From assembly GCA_026397965.1 (NCBI GenBank), contig JAPLTU010000035.1:28928-92927 (forward strand): 64,000 nucleotides of DNA, read 5' to 3'. This stretch comes from Verrucomicrobiota bacterium (GTDB taxonomy: Bacteria; Verrucomicrobiota; Verrucomicrobiia; Opitutales; UBA953). Made by a program: the position numbers and the translations under genes. This document shows positions 11,082-18,694 of this stretch, in pieces; position 1 is the first letter of the stretch, and the number at the start of each line of letters is the position of its first letter. The notes beneath the pieces are model-generated. The model made no database searches and was not told the origin of the DNA. It worked only from the letters and a program-made list of their open reading frames with translations.

Positions 11082-12460
11082 TGGGCCGGAAGTTCTGGGC
11101 CGGAATCCAACTCAGGCCATTGAAGTAATTTACGGTGCAACGTCCGGCGGGAAATCCCCATTAATTCGGAGGCGCGGGTGCGATTACGACCAGCGGTCGC
11201 CAAGGCCTGTCGTAAAAGCTGTTTCTCGTTCTGTTCGCGATCAAGGACCAGGGCCGCTCCGCCGACGGAATTAAAACGTGGTTGAATTTCAACCTGAGAG
11301 AAACGTGCGTCCAGATCGGCGGCGGCCACGACCTTGCCCGCGCGTAAAACCGCGAGGTTTTCACAGGCATTCCGCAGCTCACGAATATTTCCCGGCCATC
11401 CATAATGAACGAGAATCGCTTCCGCCTCGGATGAAAGTTTGGCCGGCACGCTATTGTTCTCTTTGGCAAAACGGGCAAGGTAGTGTGCCAAAAGCAAAGG
11501 GATATCATCTTGCCGTTCGCAGAGCGATGGCAAGCGAAGCGGAACGACCGAAAGACGATAATAAAGGTCTTCGCGGAATTTGCCTTCGCGCACCATTTGG
11601 TTGAGGTCGCGATTCGTCGCGCAAACCAAGCGTATATCTAGGGCAATCGGACGGTGCGAACCCAGTCGCTCCACCGCCCTCGTCTCCAGAAAGCGGAGGA
11701 GTTTCACTTGGGTCGTGGCATCAATCTCACCGATTTCATCCAAGAACAAGGTGCCGCCGTCCGCTGACTCGAAGCGTCCAACACGGCGTTCCGTCGCTCC
11801 CGTGAACGCTCCTTTTTCGTGTCCGAAAAGTTCACTCTCCAGGAGGTTAGCCGGTATCGCCGCGCAATGCACCGCCATGAAGGGCCCTTTGGAACGATGG
11901 CTGGCCTGATGAATCATCTGCGCAAAAAGCTCCTTGCCCGTACCGGTATCGCCGAGGAGTAGCACGGTCGCATTAGACGGCGCCACCGCGCGGACTTGTT
12001 CGATCGCACGCTGTAGGGAAGCGGAAGATCCCACGACTTCGCCGAGCGAAAATTTTCGATCCAACCGCGTCTTCAGCGTAACGACTTCTTTTTCCGTCGA
12101 ACGGGCCTTCAGTCCCCGTTCCAATAAGATTTCTACCTGACGCAAGTCCACGGGCTTCTGCATAAACCAATAGGCGCCACGGCTCATCGCCTGGACCGCG
12201 GTATCCACGTCGCCATAGGCAGTCATCATGATGCACACGGGTTGGTTGGCGAGTTTCAGAGCCCGTTCAATCACAGCCATCCCGTCTTCGCCCGCCATCC
12301 GTAAGTCGGTCAAGACCGCATCCGGAGGCACGTCCTGCATCAGGCGTATCGCCTCGGCGGCATCTTTCGCCACGAAGGTTTCATATTTATCTTCTAGGGC
12401 GGCCCGCAAACCTTCGCGCGAATGCTTCTCGTCATCGACGATCAGAACGGTGGGTTTCAT
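11078..12460 (-). CDS. NtrC-family sigma-54-dependent response regulator
   Basis: This 460-residue activator has three domains. The receiver has D9-D10, phospho-acceptor D52 (VLTDLRMAG) and K102. The AAA+ domain has Walker A GDTGTGKE (170-177), the sigma-54 contact loop GAFTGA (217-222) and FLDEIGE. A Fis-type helix-turn-helix with NRTRASELMGISRRTLHRKL lies at the C-terminus. The start at 12460 gives the canonical receiver N-terminus; the frame remains open upstream into hemA. No partner kinase is adjacent. It should activate sigma-54 promoters, and two such motifs lie in the urea locus of this window, but a direct link is only inferred. Confidence 0.88.
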   Translation of the reverse strand: MKPTVLIVDDEKHSREGLRAALEDKYETFVAKDAAEAIRLMQDVPPDAVLTDLRMAGEDGMAVIERALKLANQPVCIMMTAYGDVDTAVQAMSRGAYWFMQKPVDLRQVEILLERGLKARSTEKEVVTLKTRLDRKFSLGEVVGSSASLQRAIEQVRAVAPSNATVLLLGDTGTGKELFAQMIHQASHRSKGPFMAVHCAAIPANLLESELFGHEKGAFTGATERRVGRFESADGGTLFLDEIGEIDATTQVKLLRFLETRAVERLGSHRPIALDIRLVCATNRDLNQMVREGKFREDLYYRLSVVPLRLPSLCERQDDIPLLLAHYLARFAKENNSVPAKLSSEAEAILVHYGWPGNIRELRNACENLAVLRAGKVVAAADLDARFSQVEIQPRFNSVGGAALVLDREQNEKQLLRQALATAGRNRTRASELMGISRRTLHRKLLQWPELDSGPELPAQ

Positions 12461-12465
12461 AAAAA

Positions 12466-13506
12466 TTAGGCTTCCGAACTGTAGGAGTGGGTTGCCGCGC
12501 CCCACGCGCGGGCCGCTTTTTCCGCCAAGGCCGCGCGGGCTCGCGAGACTTCGGCCAAGCGCGCCTTCAGATTGGCGTTCGCTACGCCGGCCAAATCGTC
12601 GAGGTCGCAAAGATAAACTCCCGCCAACGACCGACCAGCGGCAGCAAAATTTCGTGGTACTCCCAAATCAACCAACAGGAGTGGGCGCCCTTGGCGCCGC
12701 TCCGTCAGCTGCCGAATGCTATCAAAATCTAGGAGCGAGCGCTCGACGGTCGCACAGCCGACGATGACATCGTGCGCATACGCTTGTTTTAAAGCGTCCG
12801 CCAGTGTCATCGCCGAGCCCGCAAATTCTTCAGCCAGCAAGCGGGCGTTCTCGAACGACCGCGAGGCAACCGCCACCTGCGAAGCCCCGCGGGAAACGAG
12901 GGCCTGAGCAACCTGGCGACCGACGTCGCCGGTTCCAAAAATCAAGACGCGCGCATCAGCCAGCGAACCAAATACGCGCATGGCGAGATCAACCGCTACA
13001 TTCCCGAGGCTGACTTGGCCTTGTGCGATGCCGGTATGGGTGCGTGCCCAAGCACCTGCTTGAAAGGCACGCTGGAAGACGCGGTTAAGAATCGGTCCCG
13101 TCATGCCGCGCGCCAAGGCGTCCGCATAGGCATCCTTCGTTTGACCAGCGATTTCAACTTCTCCGACCATTTGAGAATCAAGACCGGAAACGACCCCGAA
13201 AAGATGTTCGACGGCCAGCAACCCAGGCACCGCCCGTAGGTGTTGATCGAGAGCTTCGGCTGGGGCTCCCGTCGCTTTCATTAACGCCGTGCGCAAATGC
13301 AAGGCCGCCGCTTCATCACCAACTGCGTAGGCTTCCAGTCGATTACAGGTGGCAAGCAATACCGCTTCCGCGAGGCCGGCCTCGCGAGCCGCCGCATAAA
13401 AAATGTCTACCCCTCCGGGCGGCACCGTGAAGGCCGCGCGTTCATCTAGACCAGCGGTACGATGGGTCGCACTGAGTGCGACCAGATTCTTAGGTCGTTC
13501 ACTCAT
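12466..13506 (-). CDS. hemA: Glutamyl-tRNA reductase, short form
   Basis: HemA reduces glutamyl-tRNA to glutamate-1-semialdehyde, the first committed step of C5-pathway tetrapyrrole synthesis. The catalytic Cys is C54 in ATCNRLEAY, preceded by ATHRTAGLDERA, and the NADPH-binding region reads VLIFGTGDVGRQVAQAL. At 346 residues it is about 70 shorter than E. coli HemA; most of the C-terminal dimerisation domain is absent. The start at 13506 begins family homology and overlaps the stop of the upstream CcsA/HemX-like gene by 8 nt. Association with a HemX-type membrane protein is common and supports the call. Confidence 0.88.
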   Translation of the reverse strand: MSERPKNLVALSATHRTAGLDERAAFTVPPGGVDIFYAAAREAGLAEAVLLATCNRLEAYAVGDEAAALHLRTALMKATGAPAEALDQHLRAVPGLLAVEHLFGVVSGLDSQMVGEVEIAGQTKDAYADALARGMTGPILNRVFQRAFQAGAWARTHTGIAQGQVSLGNVAVDLAMRVFGSLADARVLIFGTGDVGRQVAQALVSRGASQVAVASRSFENARLLAEEFAGSAMTLADALKQAYAHDVIVGCATVERSLLDFDSIRQLTERRQGRPLLLVDLGVPRNFAAAGRSLAGVYLCDLDDLAGVANANLKARLAEVSRARAALAEKAARAWGAATHSYSSEA

Positions 13507-14353
13507 GAGAATGAGGAAAAGATAAGTAAAGCGCGACGAGTGCCGGAACAAAGGCCCAAAGCGAAGCACGCGCAAAGGCTGCACCTGCGAGGCGATGCCG
13601 ACGACGCTGAATAATCACATAAAGTCCGGCCACCCACGTAAGCAGCGAGGCGGATAGTTTTGGAAGAGCGACGAGCAGATCGCGTTGCGCCCAATCGGTA
13701 GCTCCAATCACCAGCGACAAGCCCAACAGCCAGACGGCTGCTCCAAGTAATTGGCTGCCTACTCTATCTAATGGGACGAGCGAGGGGAGTAGTGCGTAGA
13801 TGCCACCAAACCGACGTTTCGCGAGCGCTCGGTCCTGTAAAAGGTAAGCGGCCGAATTAAGTGCCTGGGCGGCCAACACACAGTAAGCGAGGACGGCCGC
13901 GCCGACATGCATCACCAACATCGGCTTGTTCGCATTCGTCGTAGGGTGGGGGACAACCCCAAGCCCGACAGCGATGAGCAAACAAACGGCGGTCGCACTA
14001 CCGATCGCCCAGCTTGGCAAACGATGGTTAAATGTTAGGTCCAGAAAGCCGGCGAGTCCCGCAAGTCCCCAGGCAATCGACAGGAGTACCTCGGCTGACG
14101 TGGTAATCGGCAGGGCGCGCGTCCTTAAACATTGGTAGGCCAGCATAGCCGTAATCAAAACCCAGCCCGCCCGAAGGAGCCAAAGGGCAGCCGTCTGAAG
14201 CTTGCCTGAATTATCTCTGGGCGCATACCAATCTAAGACCGCCGCCGTCAAAAATACCAACGCTGCCCCAACCCAGCAATCCCGGGTCAAAGGCAGGGCG
14301 GCAATATCTGCGACAAACTGGGCCATGCTTGGAAATTGATGGGGGTGTGACAT
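13499..14353 (-). CDS. CcsA/HemX-family integral membrane protein
   Basis: This 284-residue protein has about eight hydrophobic segments and matches the cytochrome c assembly CcsA/HemX/YpjD group in layout and in the conserved KPMLVMHVGAAVLAYCVLA segment. CcsA proteins handle heme for cytochrome c maturation; HemX relatives next to hemA are thought to influence glutamyl-tRNA reductase level. The heme-binding tryptophan-rich WGxxWxWD motif of true CcsA is not seen, so the HemX-like role is preferred. It is the first gene of a minus-strand run with hemA, the NtrC-type regulator and the PstS-like gene. Confidence 0.7.
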   Translation of the reverse strand: MSHPHQFPSMAQFVADIAALPLTRDCWVGAALVFLTAAVLDWYAPRDNSGKLQTAALWLLRAGWVLITAMLAYQCLRTRALPITTSAEVLLSIAWGLAGLAGFLDLTFNHRLPSWAIGSATAVCLLIAVGLGVVPHPTTNANKPMLVMHVGAAVLAYCVLAAQALNSAAYLLQDRALAKRRFGGIYALLPSLVPLDRVGSQLLGAAVWLLGLSLVIGATDWAQRDLLVALPKLSASLLTWVAGLYVIIQRRRHRLAGAAFARASLWAFVPALVALYLSFPHSHE

Positions 14354-14429
14354 TTTGGCAAACCTCCATTCTTACCTCAGTTCTTGCACGTTTAAACAGG
14401 GGGGGTACGTTGGCCTTCTCCCTTATTTT

Positions 14430-14885
14430 ATGCATCACAATCTCTACGACCTTACGCAGCATCCTCCCCGCAGCCCCCGCGTCCGCCTCGGGGGCCTTGT
14501 CATCCTCCCCCGGATGATCGATAAAGCCCGCGCCACCCTGATTGGTAAAAATGGCGATTACAACTACGCCTGCTCACTGGATCGTAACGTCCTCGACTTT
14601 TTAGGTATTGAGGCAGATGCACTTAAGTTGCAGATTGAGAATGGCTTAGGAGACGGAGAAATCTTGGCATGGCTAATGGCTAACGCCAAGAAGCCCCGCT
14701 TGGGCCAAGAAATCGCAGCCTTCAGCGCTTTTCACGAACAAAGAGCCCCAAGCGCACCGGCTGGGCGGGCTAAACTGACCGAATATCAGTCCGCCACCCC
14801 AGCGGGGGCTAAGCGCGAAGACATCGTCACGTGGTTCGACGTGCTCGACCTCGACGACCACCAAAGTTTTGGCGGTAAAGTCTAA
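14430..14885 (+). CDS. DUF5069 domain protein
   Basis: This 151-residue protein belongs to the DUF5069 family, common in Verrucomicrobiota and Planctomycetota and of unknown function. The family opening is clear: MHHNLYDLTQHPPRSPR, then LGGLVILPRMIDKARA and a GDYNY segment. The start at 14430 is chosen because family homology begins there; the frame is open upstream to 14355 but with sequence unlike the family. It leads a plus-strand cluster with a phosphatase, a RelE-fold protein and pssA. Confidence 0.8.
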   Translation: MHHNLYDLTQHPPRSPRVRLGGLVILPRMIDKARATLIGKNGDYNYACSLDRNVLDFLGIEADALKLQIENGLGDGEILAWLMANAKKPRLGQEIAAFSAFHEQRAPSAPAGRAKLTEYQSATPAGAKREDIVTWFDVLDLDDHQSFGGKV

Positions 14886-14906
14886 GCTCCAACTGAGGCT
14901 TAAGCC

Positions 14907-15371
14907 ATGGCTCCCCCCAATTGGCCACGCCGTATACTCTTGGTGTGCATGGGTAATATTTGTCGTTCGCCGACCGCCGAAGGGGTCCTCCGCCAGCACG
15001 CCAAACTAAACGGAGCCGAAATCGAATTTGATTCCGCCGGGACGGAAAATTATCACCTCGGCTGTCCGCCCGATCCGCGCTCTATTCACCATGCGAAATT
15101 ACGCGGTTACGATCTTTCCCCGCTTCGAGCCCGTCAGGTTGAATTCTCTGATTTTGCACACTACGACATCATCCTGGCAGCCGATGAGATAAACTTACAC
15201 GCACTGCGGCCCCAATGCCCCGCCGAGCATCAACATAAACTCGTTCTTTTCCTGGGGACCGAAGCCCTTCCCGATCCTTATTACGGCGAAGCTAAAGACT
15301 TCGAAAAAGTCCTCGATTTAGTCGAAAAACGTGCGAAATACCTACTAACCAGTTGGCAGCGTCATAACTGA
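14907..15371 (+). CDS. Low-molecular-weight protein tyrosine phosphatase
   Basis: This 154-residue enzyme carries the LMW-PTP signature CMGNICRSPT near its N-terminus (nucleophile C14, phosphate-binding R20) and the general-acid loop LPDPYYG near residue 127. It hydrolyses phosphotyrosine or small phosphoesters in the cytoplasm. Relatives often control exopolysaccharide tyrosine kinases, but no such kinase lies nearby. It sits 21 nt after the DUF5069 gene. Confidence 0.9.
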   Translation: MAPPNWPRRILLVCMGNICRSPTAEGVLRQHAKLNGAEIEFDSAGTENYHLGCPPDPRSIHHAKLRGYDLSPLRARQVEFSDFAHYDIILAADEINLHALRPQCPAEHQHKLVLFLGTEALPDPYYGEAKDFEKVLDLVEKRAKYLLTSWQRHN

Positions 15372-15414
15372 ATGGTTGCCGAAGTTCGCCGCCCTCCGTT
15401 TCCTTCACCCAGCG

Positions 15415-15768
15415 ATGTACCAAGTTAATTTTAGCGATCAAGCTATGCACGTCTTAGGTAAACTACCGACGTTGGAGCAGATGGAAGTCGTGGAGGCATT
15501 TTCTTCGCTCACCCCAGAAGACATGCTTCAAGGTCGCTCAGACTTGGGGACCGTCCGGCGCGGCGGACATACCTATCACCGCTTACGCGTCGGCGAATTC
15601 CGTATTTATTTTGAGGCCGCCGAAGGCTCGCTCATGGCTAATTATGTCTTACATCGGCATACCTTTAAAGACTTCGCTTTTCGCTCTCACCTTCCCTTCC
15701 CCGAAGACGAAGCCCGCCTCGAACAAGAAGGCGGCTTCTGGAAATACCTCGACGAACCCAAATCCTAA
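15415..15768 (+). CDS. Stand-alone RelE/ParE-fold protein
   Basis: This protein has about 117 residues from the ATG at 15415; an upstream TTG at 15376 would add 13 residues. The core resembles RelE-type toxins: FSDQAMHVLGKLP, then HTYHRLRVGEFRIYFE and a C-terminal VLHRHTFKDF strand. RelE toxins are mRNA interferases paired with a small antitoxin, yet no antitoxin gene is visible on either side, where genes are 43 nt and 2 nt away. It may be a domesticated RNA-binding protein rather than an active toxin. Confidence 0.65.
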   Translation: MYQVNFSDQAMHVLGKLPTLEQMEVVEAFSSLTPEDMLQGRSDLGTVRRGGHTYHRLRVGEFRIYFEAAEGSLMANYVLHRHTFKDFAFRSHLPFPEDEARLEQEGGFWKYLDEPKS

Positions 15769-15770
15769 GC

Positions 15771-16664
15771 GTGTCCCAAAAACCTTTGAAACCTGCGTAT
15801 TCTTCTCCTGAAGAAGCCGCCCATATCTACCTCCTGCCGAATCTTTTTACGGCGGGCAATATGCTTTGTGGTTTCTTGGCCATCAAGAATTGCATCGAAG
15901 CCCGCTTCACCGCGCTGCCGGCGGCCGACCGCGCCGACCATTATATCTGGGCCGTCTGGTTCATCCTTTTCGCCTGCGTTTGCGACCTTTTCGACGGCTT
16001 AATCGCCCGCGCGACGAACCGTGAATCGCTCTTCGGGGCCGAATTTGATTCCATCGCCGATACGGTTTCGTTCGGGGTCGCCCCTGCGCTCATGGCCTGC
16101 TTCCTGATTATCAAACCCGGGGAAAATGATAATGTCCAATTAGCGACCTGGCTGCTGGCCTTTGTCTATCTGCTCTGTGTCGGGGTGCGTCTGGCGCGCT
16201 TTAACGTGCTGACTAATCCGCTGGTACCCGGGAATGAGAAACGCGCCGCCGGGGGCGATTTTGTGGGGCTACCTTCGCCGGCCGCCGCCGGCGTGATGGC
16301 CTCTCTGGTCTTAGTCCTCTCGCGCGTCTTGCGGAACGGCGAAATTAAAGACTCTTTAGACCCCACCCTCCTCGCGTGGTCTTGGACTCTCTTGCCACTC
16401 ATGTTGGTCATTTCTTACCTCATGATCAGCAATGTCCGCTTCCCGAGCTTTAAGAAACTGGATTGGAATTCCCGGGCGCGAACGAGAGGTTTTATTCTTA
16501 TTATTATCTGTGCGGCCGTATTATTCCGGTATCCCGAGTTCTCCTTTCCCACCCTATTCCTAGGCTACATTCTCTGGGGGATTATTCGTCATTTTTTCTT
16601 GCTTAAAAAGAGTGAAATTGACCCCGCCCCCGAAGATGATGATGAAGATGTGTCCAGGTTGTGA
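15771..16664 (+). CDS. pssA: CDP-diacylglycerol-serine O-phosphatidyltransferase
   Basis: This 297-residue integral membrane CDP-alcohol phosphatidyltransferase has the metal-binding signature DGLIARATNRESLFGAEFD followed by SIADTVSFG. The type-II PssA arrangement of about eight membrane helices fits phosphatidylserine synthase, which supplies phosphatidylethanolamine; phosphatidylglycerophosphate synthase is less likely given the length. Translation starts at GTG (15771), two bases after the preceding stop. The C-terminus is acidic. Confidence 0.85.
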   Translation: MSQKPLKPAYSSPEEAAHIYLLPNLFTAGNMLCGFLAIKNCIEARFTALPAADRADHYIWAVWFILFACVCDLFDGLIARATNRESLFGAEFDSIADTVSFGVAPALMACFLIIKPGENDNVQLATWLLAFVYLLCVGVRLARFNVLTNPLVPGNEKRAAGGDFVGLPSPAAAGVMASLVLVLSRVLRNGEIKDSLDPTLLAWSWTLLPLMLVISYLMISNVRFPSFKKLDWNSRARTRGFILIIICAAVLFRYPEFSFPTLFLGYILWGIIRHFFLLKKSEIDPAPEDDDEDVSRL

Positions 16665-16925
16665 ATAGCCCGTGAGAAGTTCGTGCTCAGGCTCGAGTGT
16701 TAACAAGCCAAGGGTTGTTCGCATCATCGGCACAGGCCAGTATTTTTCCCATATCTGCCATAAACCAAGGGGTTGTGAAACTATCCACAGAATTCCGAAG
16801 CCTACTGATACTACTGGTATTTATATATGAATAGATAATTAGATTCAGCCTTCCAGGAAACAGATTAGGAATGAGCTCATTGCGTAGTTGCCTCACCCCC
16901 CTCTGTGCCTCAATTCTTCCGCACC
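16665..16925. other. pssA-dnaN intergenic region, possible origin element
   Basis: This 261-bp region contains CTATCCACA at 16781-16789 (one mismatch to the DnaA box TTATCCACA) and a weaker match overlapping the pssA stop. An AT-rich stretch follows at about 16807-16845 (TATTTATATATGAATAGATAA). It probably holds the dnaN promoter. An origin role is possible because dnaN often borders oriC, but too few DnaA boxes are visible to call one. Confidence 0.35.
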
Positions 16926-18053
16926 ATGAAGTTCAAGGTCAATCGAAACCATTTTTTTAACGGGCTCTCCAGCGTCACCAATGTGGTGGGTAATCGCGCG
17001 ACTATGCCGATTCTTCAAAATGTCCTTATCGAAGCGGAAGGCGACACTATCACTCTGACAACCACCAATCTTGATCTCGGTATTTGTTGCCGCATTAAAG
17101 CTTCCGTCTCCACGCCAGGCCGAATCACCCTCCCGGTTAAAAAACTCGTCCCCATTGTACGTGCCCTTTCCAGTGCCGATACCATCGTGGAGCTAACCGG
17201 AAAAGAACGCGTCAAAATAACTTCTGGGAGTTCCGTTTTCCAAATCGCAGGATTACCCGCAGACCAATTTCCCCCGATTTCAAACTTCACGGGACAACCG
17301 ACGATTTCCATCAACCAAGATGATCTCGGCGATATGCTACGCAAAGTAAGCTACGCTCAATCGTCCGACGAGAATCGTTATATTTTAAATGGGGTCTTCT
17401 TTGAATTTGCCGAAGGAAAGTTAACCGTCGTCGCCACCGACGGACGTCGCTTAGCGAAATGTGTCCGTAAGTTAGACGGCGCCGATAAACCCTTAGCGTT
17501 AATCTTGCCTGCCCGCACCATCATCGAGTTAATGCGGTTATTGAAAGCGGGTGGCATGGCCCATATTTCGAATAACGAGCGCCAAGTAGGGTTCACCATT
17601 GATATCCCGAAGAACGAAGAAGGACTCGTCGATCGCATTCAATTGGTCTCCAAAGTCGTCGAAGGAAATTACCCGAACTACCGACAAGTCATCCCGAAGG
17701 AAGCCGGTTCAAAAGTCCGGCTCGAGCGCGAAAAAATCCTCGAGAGCGTCAACCGTGCCTCCCTGATGACGGATGATCGCAACAACACAATTCGCATGAC
17801 GGTTTCAAAGAAAACGCAAAACCTGGAAATTTCCGCGAAGTCAGAAAGCGGCGAAGCCCACGAGCCCATCGCCATAAAATACGATGGCCCAGAAGTGAAC
17901 ATCGCCTTCAACCCGCAGTATATTATCGATCCCCTCAAGGCTCTAACAGAGGACGAAATTGATTTCGAATTTAAGGACGAGATGTCCCCCGGGGTGATTC
18001 GTGGACTGAAGGATGACTTCCTCTGCGTGGTCATGCCGCAACGGATTTCCTAA
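16926..18053 (+). CDS. dnaN: DNA polymerase III subunit beta (sliding clamp)
   Basis: DnaN forms the ring that tethers replicative polymerase to DNA. The protein has 375 residues from the ATG at 16926 (MKFKVNRNHF), the normal family length; an upstream GTG at 16905 would add seven residues. Three clamp domains are recognisable, with NRATMPILQNVLIEA in domain I, NRYILNGVFFEF in domain II and the C-terminal CVVMPQRIS. No dnaA or recF is adjacent. Its stop codon overlaps that of convergent plsC. Confidence 0.95.
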   Translation: MKFKVNRNHFFNGLSSVTNVVGNRATMPILQNVLIEAEGDTITLTTTNLDLGICCRIKASVSTPGRITLPVKKLVPIVRALSSADTIVELTGKERVKITSGSSVFQIAGLPADQFPPISNFTGQPTISINQDDLGDMLRKVSYAQSSDENRYILNGVFFEFAEGKLTVVATDGRRLAKCVRKLDGADKPLALILPARTIIELMRLLKAGGMAHISNNERQVGFTIDIPKNEEGLVDRIQLVSKVVEGNYPNYRQVIPKEAGSKVRLEREKILESVNRASLMTDDRNNTIRMTVSKKTQNLEISAKSESGEAHEPIAIKYDGPEVNIAFNPQYIIDPLKALTEDEIDFEFKDEMSPGVIRGLKDDFLCVVMPQRIS

Positions 18054-18694
18054 AGACCAGGATCGCGGTGGTCAGGGAGTGCCTTAATCGCTTCTAAGAT
18101 TCTCCGAGACGCTTCCAAGAAGCGCTCGGGGTGGTCTTTGCCCGGATCATAGGTCGATGCCTTCAAAGCGGATCCAAAGCGCACTCGGATGCGAGCCGAG
18201 CCCACCGGAAAGCGCGAACCTTTCGCTAGGACGTCGCGCGCCCCTCGGATATGAATTGGGACGACCGGAGCTCCGGATTTACACGCCAAAAGGCCGGCTC
18301 CGGCTTTGGCAGCGGTAAAGACGCCATCGCTGCTGCGGGTACCTTCCGGGAAGATGAGCAGGCCGCGCTCATCGGCCAAGGCCGTCAAGGCTGCCCGAAT
18401 CGCACCAAGGTCAGCGGCACCGCGATCAATCGGGATTGAATGGCAGGCGCGAATCACGAAACCAAAAAGCGGATTATCAAAAAGCGTGCGGCGAGCCACG
18501 AAGGAGATTTCGCGTGGCAGGCACGAACCGAGCAAAGGTGGATCAATCATGCTTTGGTGGTTGGAGGCGAACAGGCAAGACCCCTGGGGAATATTCTCCC
18601 AGCCCTCTACTTCTAAAGTGGAAAATACTTCAATTAAAGCCCGCGCCCCATGGTAGACGGCTTTATAGAGAATGTTTTTTGATTCGAGTATCAT
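18050..18694 (-). CDS. plsC: 1-acyl-sn-glycerol-3-phosphate acyltransferase
   Basis: PlsC transfers an acyl chain to lysophosphatidic acid to make phosphatidic acid at the inner membrane. The 214-residue protein has the HX4D catalytic motif NHQSMID (H46, D51) and the glycerol-phosphate-binding motif FPEGTRSSDG. Its start overlaps the stop of the aroA-cmk fusion by 4 nt, so it is the last gene of the tyrA-aroA/cmk-plsC operon. Confidence 0.9.
   Translation of the reverse strand: MILESKNILYKAVYHGARALIEVFSTLEVEGWENIPQGSCLFASNHQSMIDPPLLGSCLPREISFVARRTLFDNPLFGFVIRACHSIPIDRGAADLGAIRAALTALADERGLLIFPEGTRSSDGVFTAAKAGAGLLACKSGAPVVPIHIRGARDVLAKGSRFPVGSARIRVRFGSALKASTYDPGKDHPERFLEASRRILEAIKALPDHRDPGL

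Noticed and set aside
15372..15770. A toxin-antitoxin pair at the RelE-fold gene
   Set aside because: No second small gene fits on either side or on the opposite strand.
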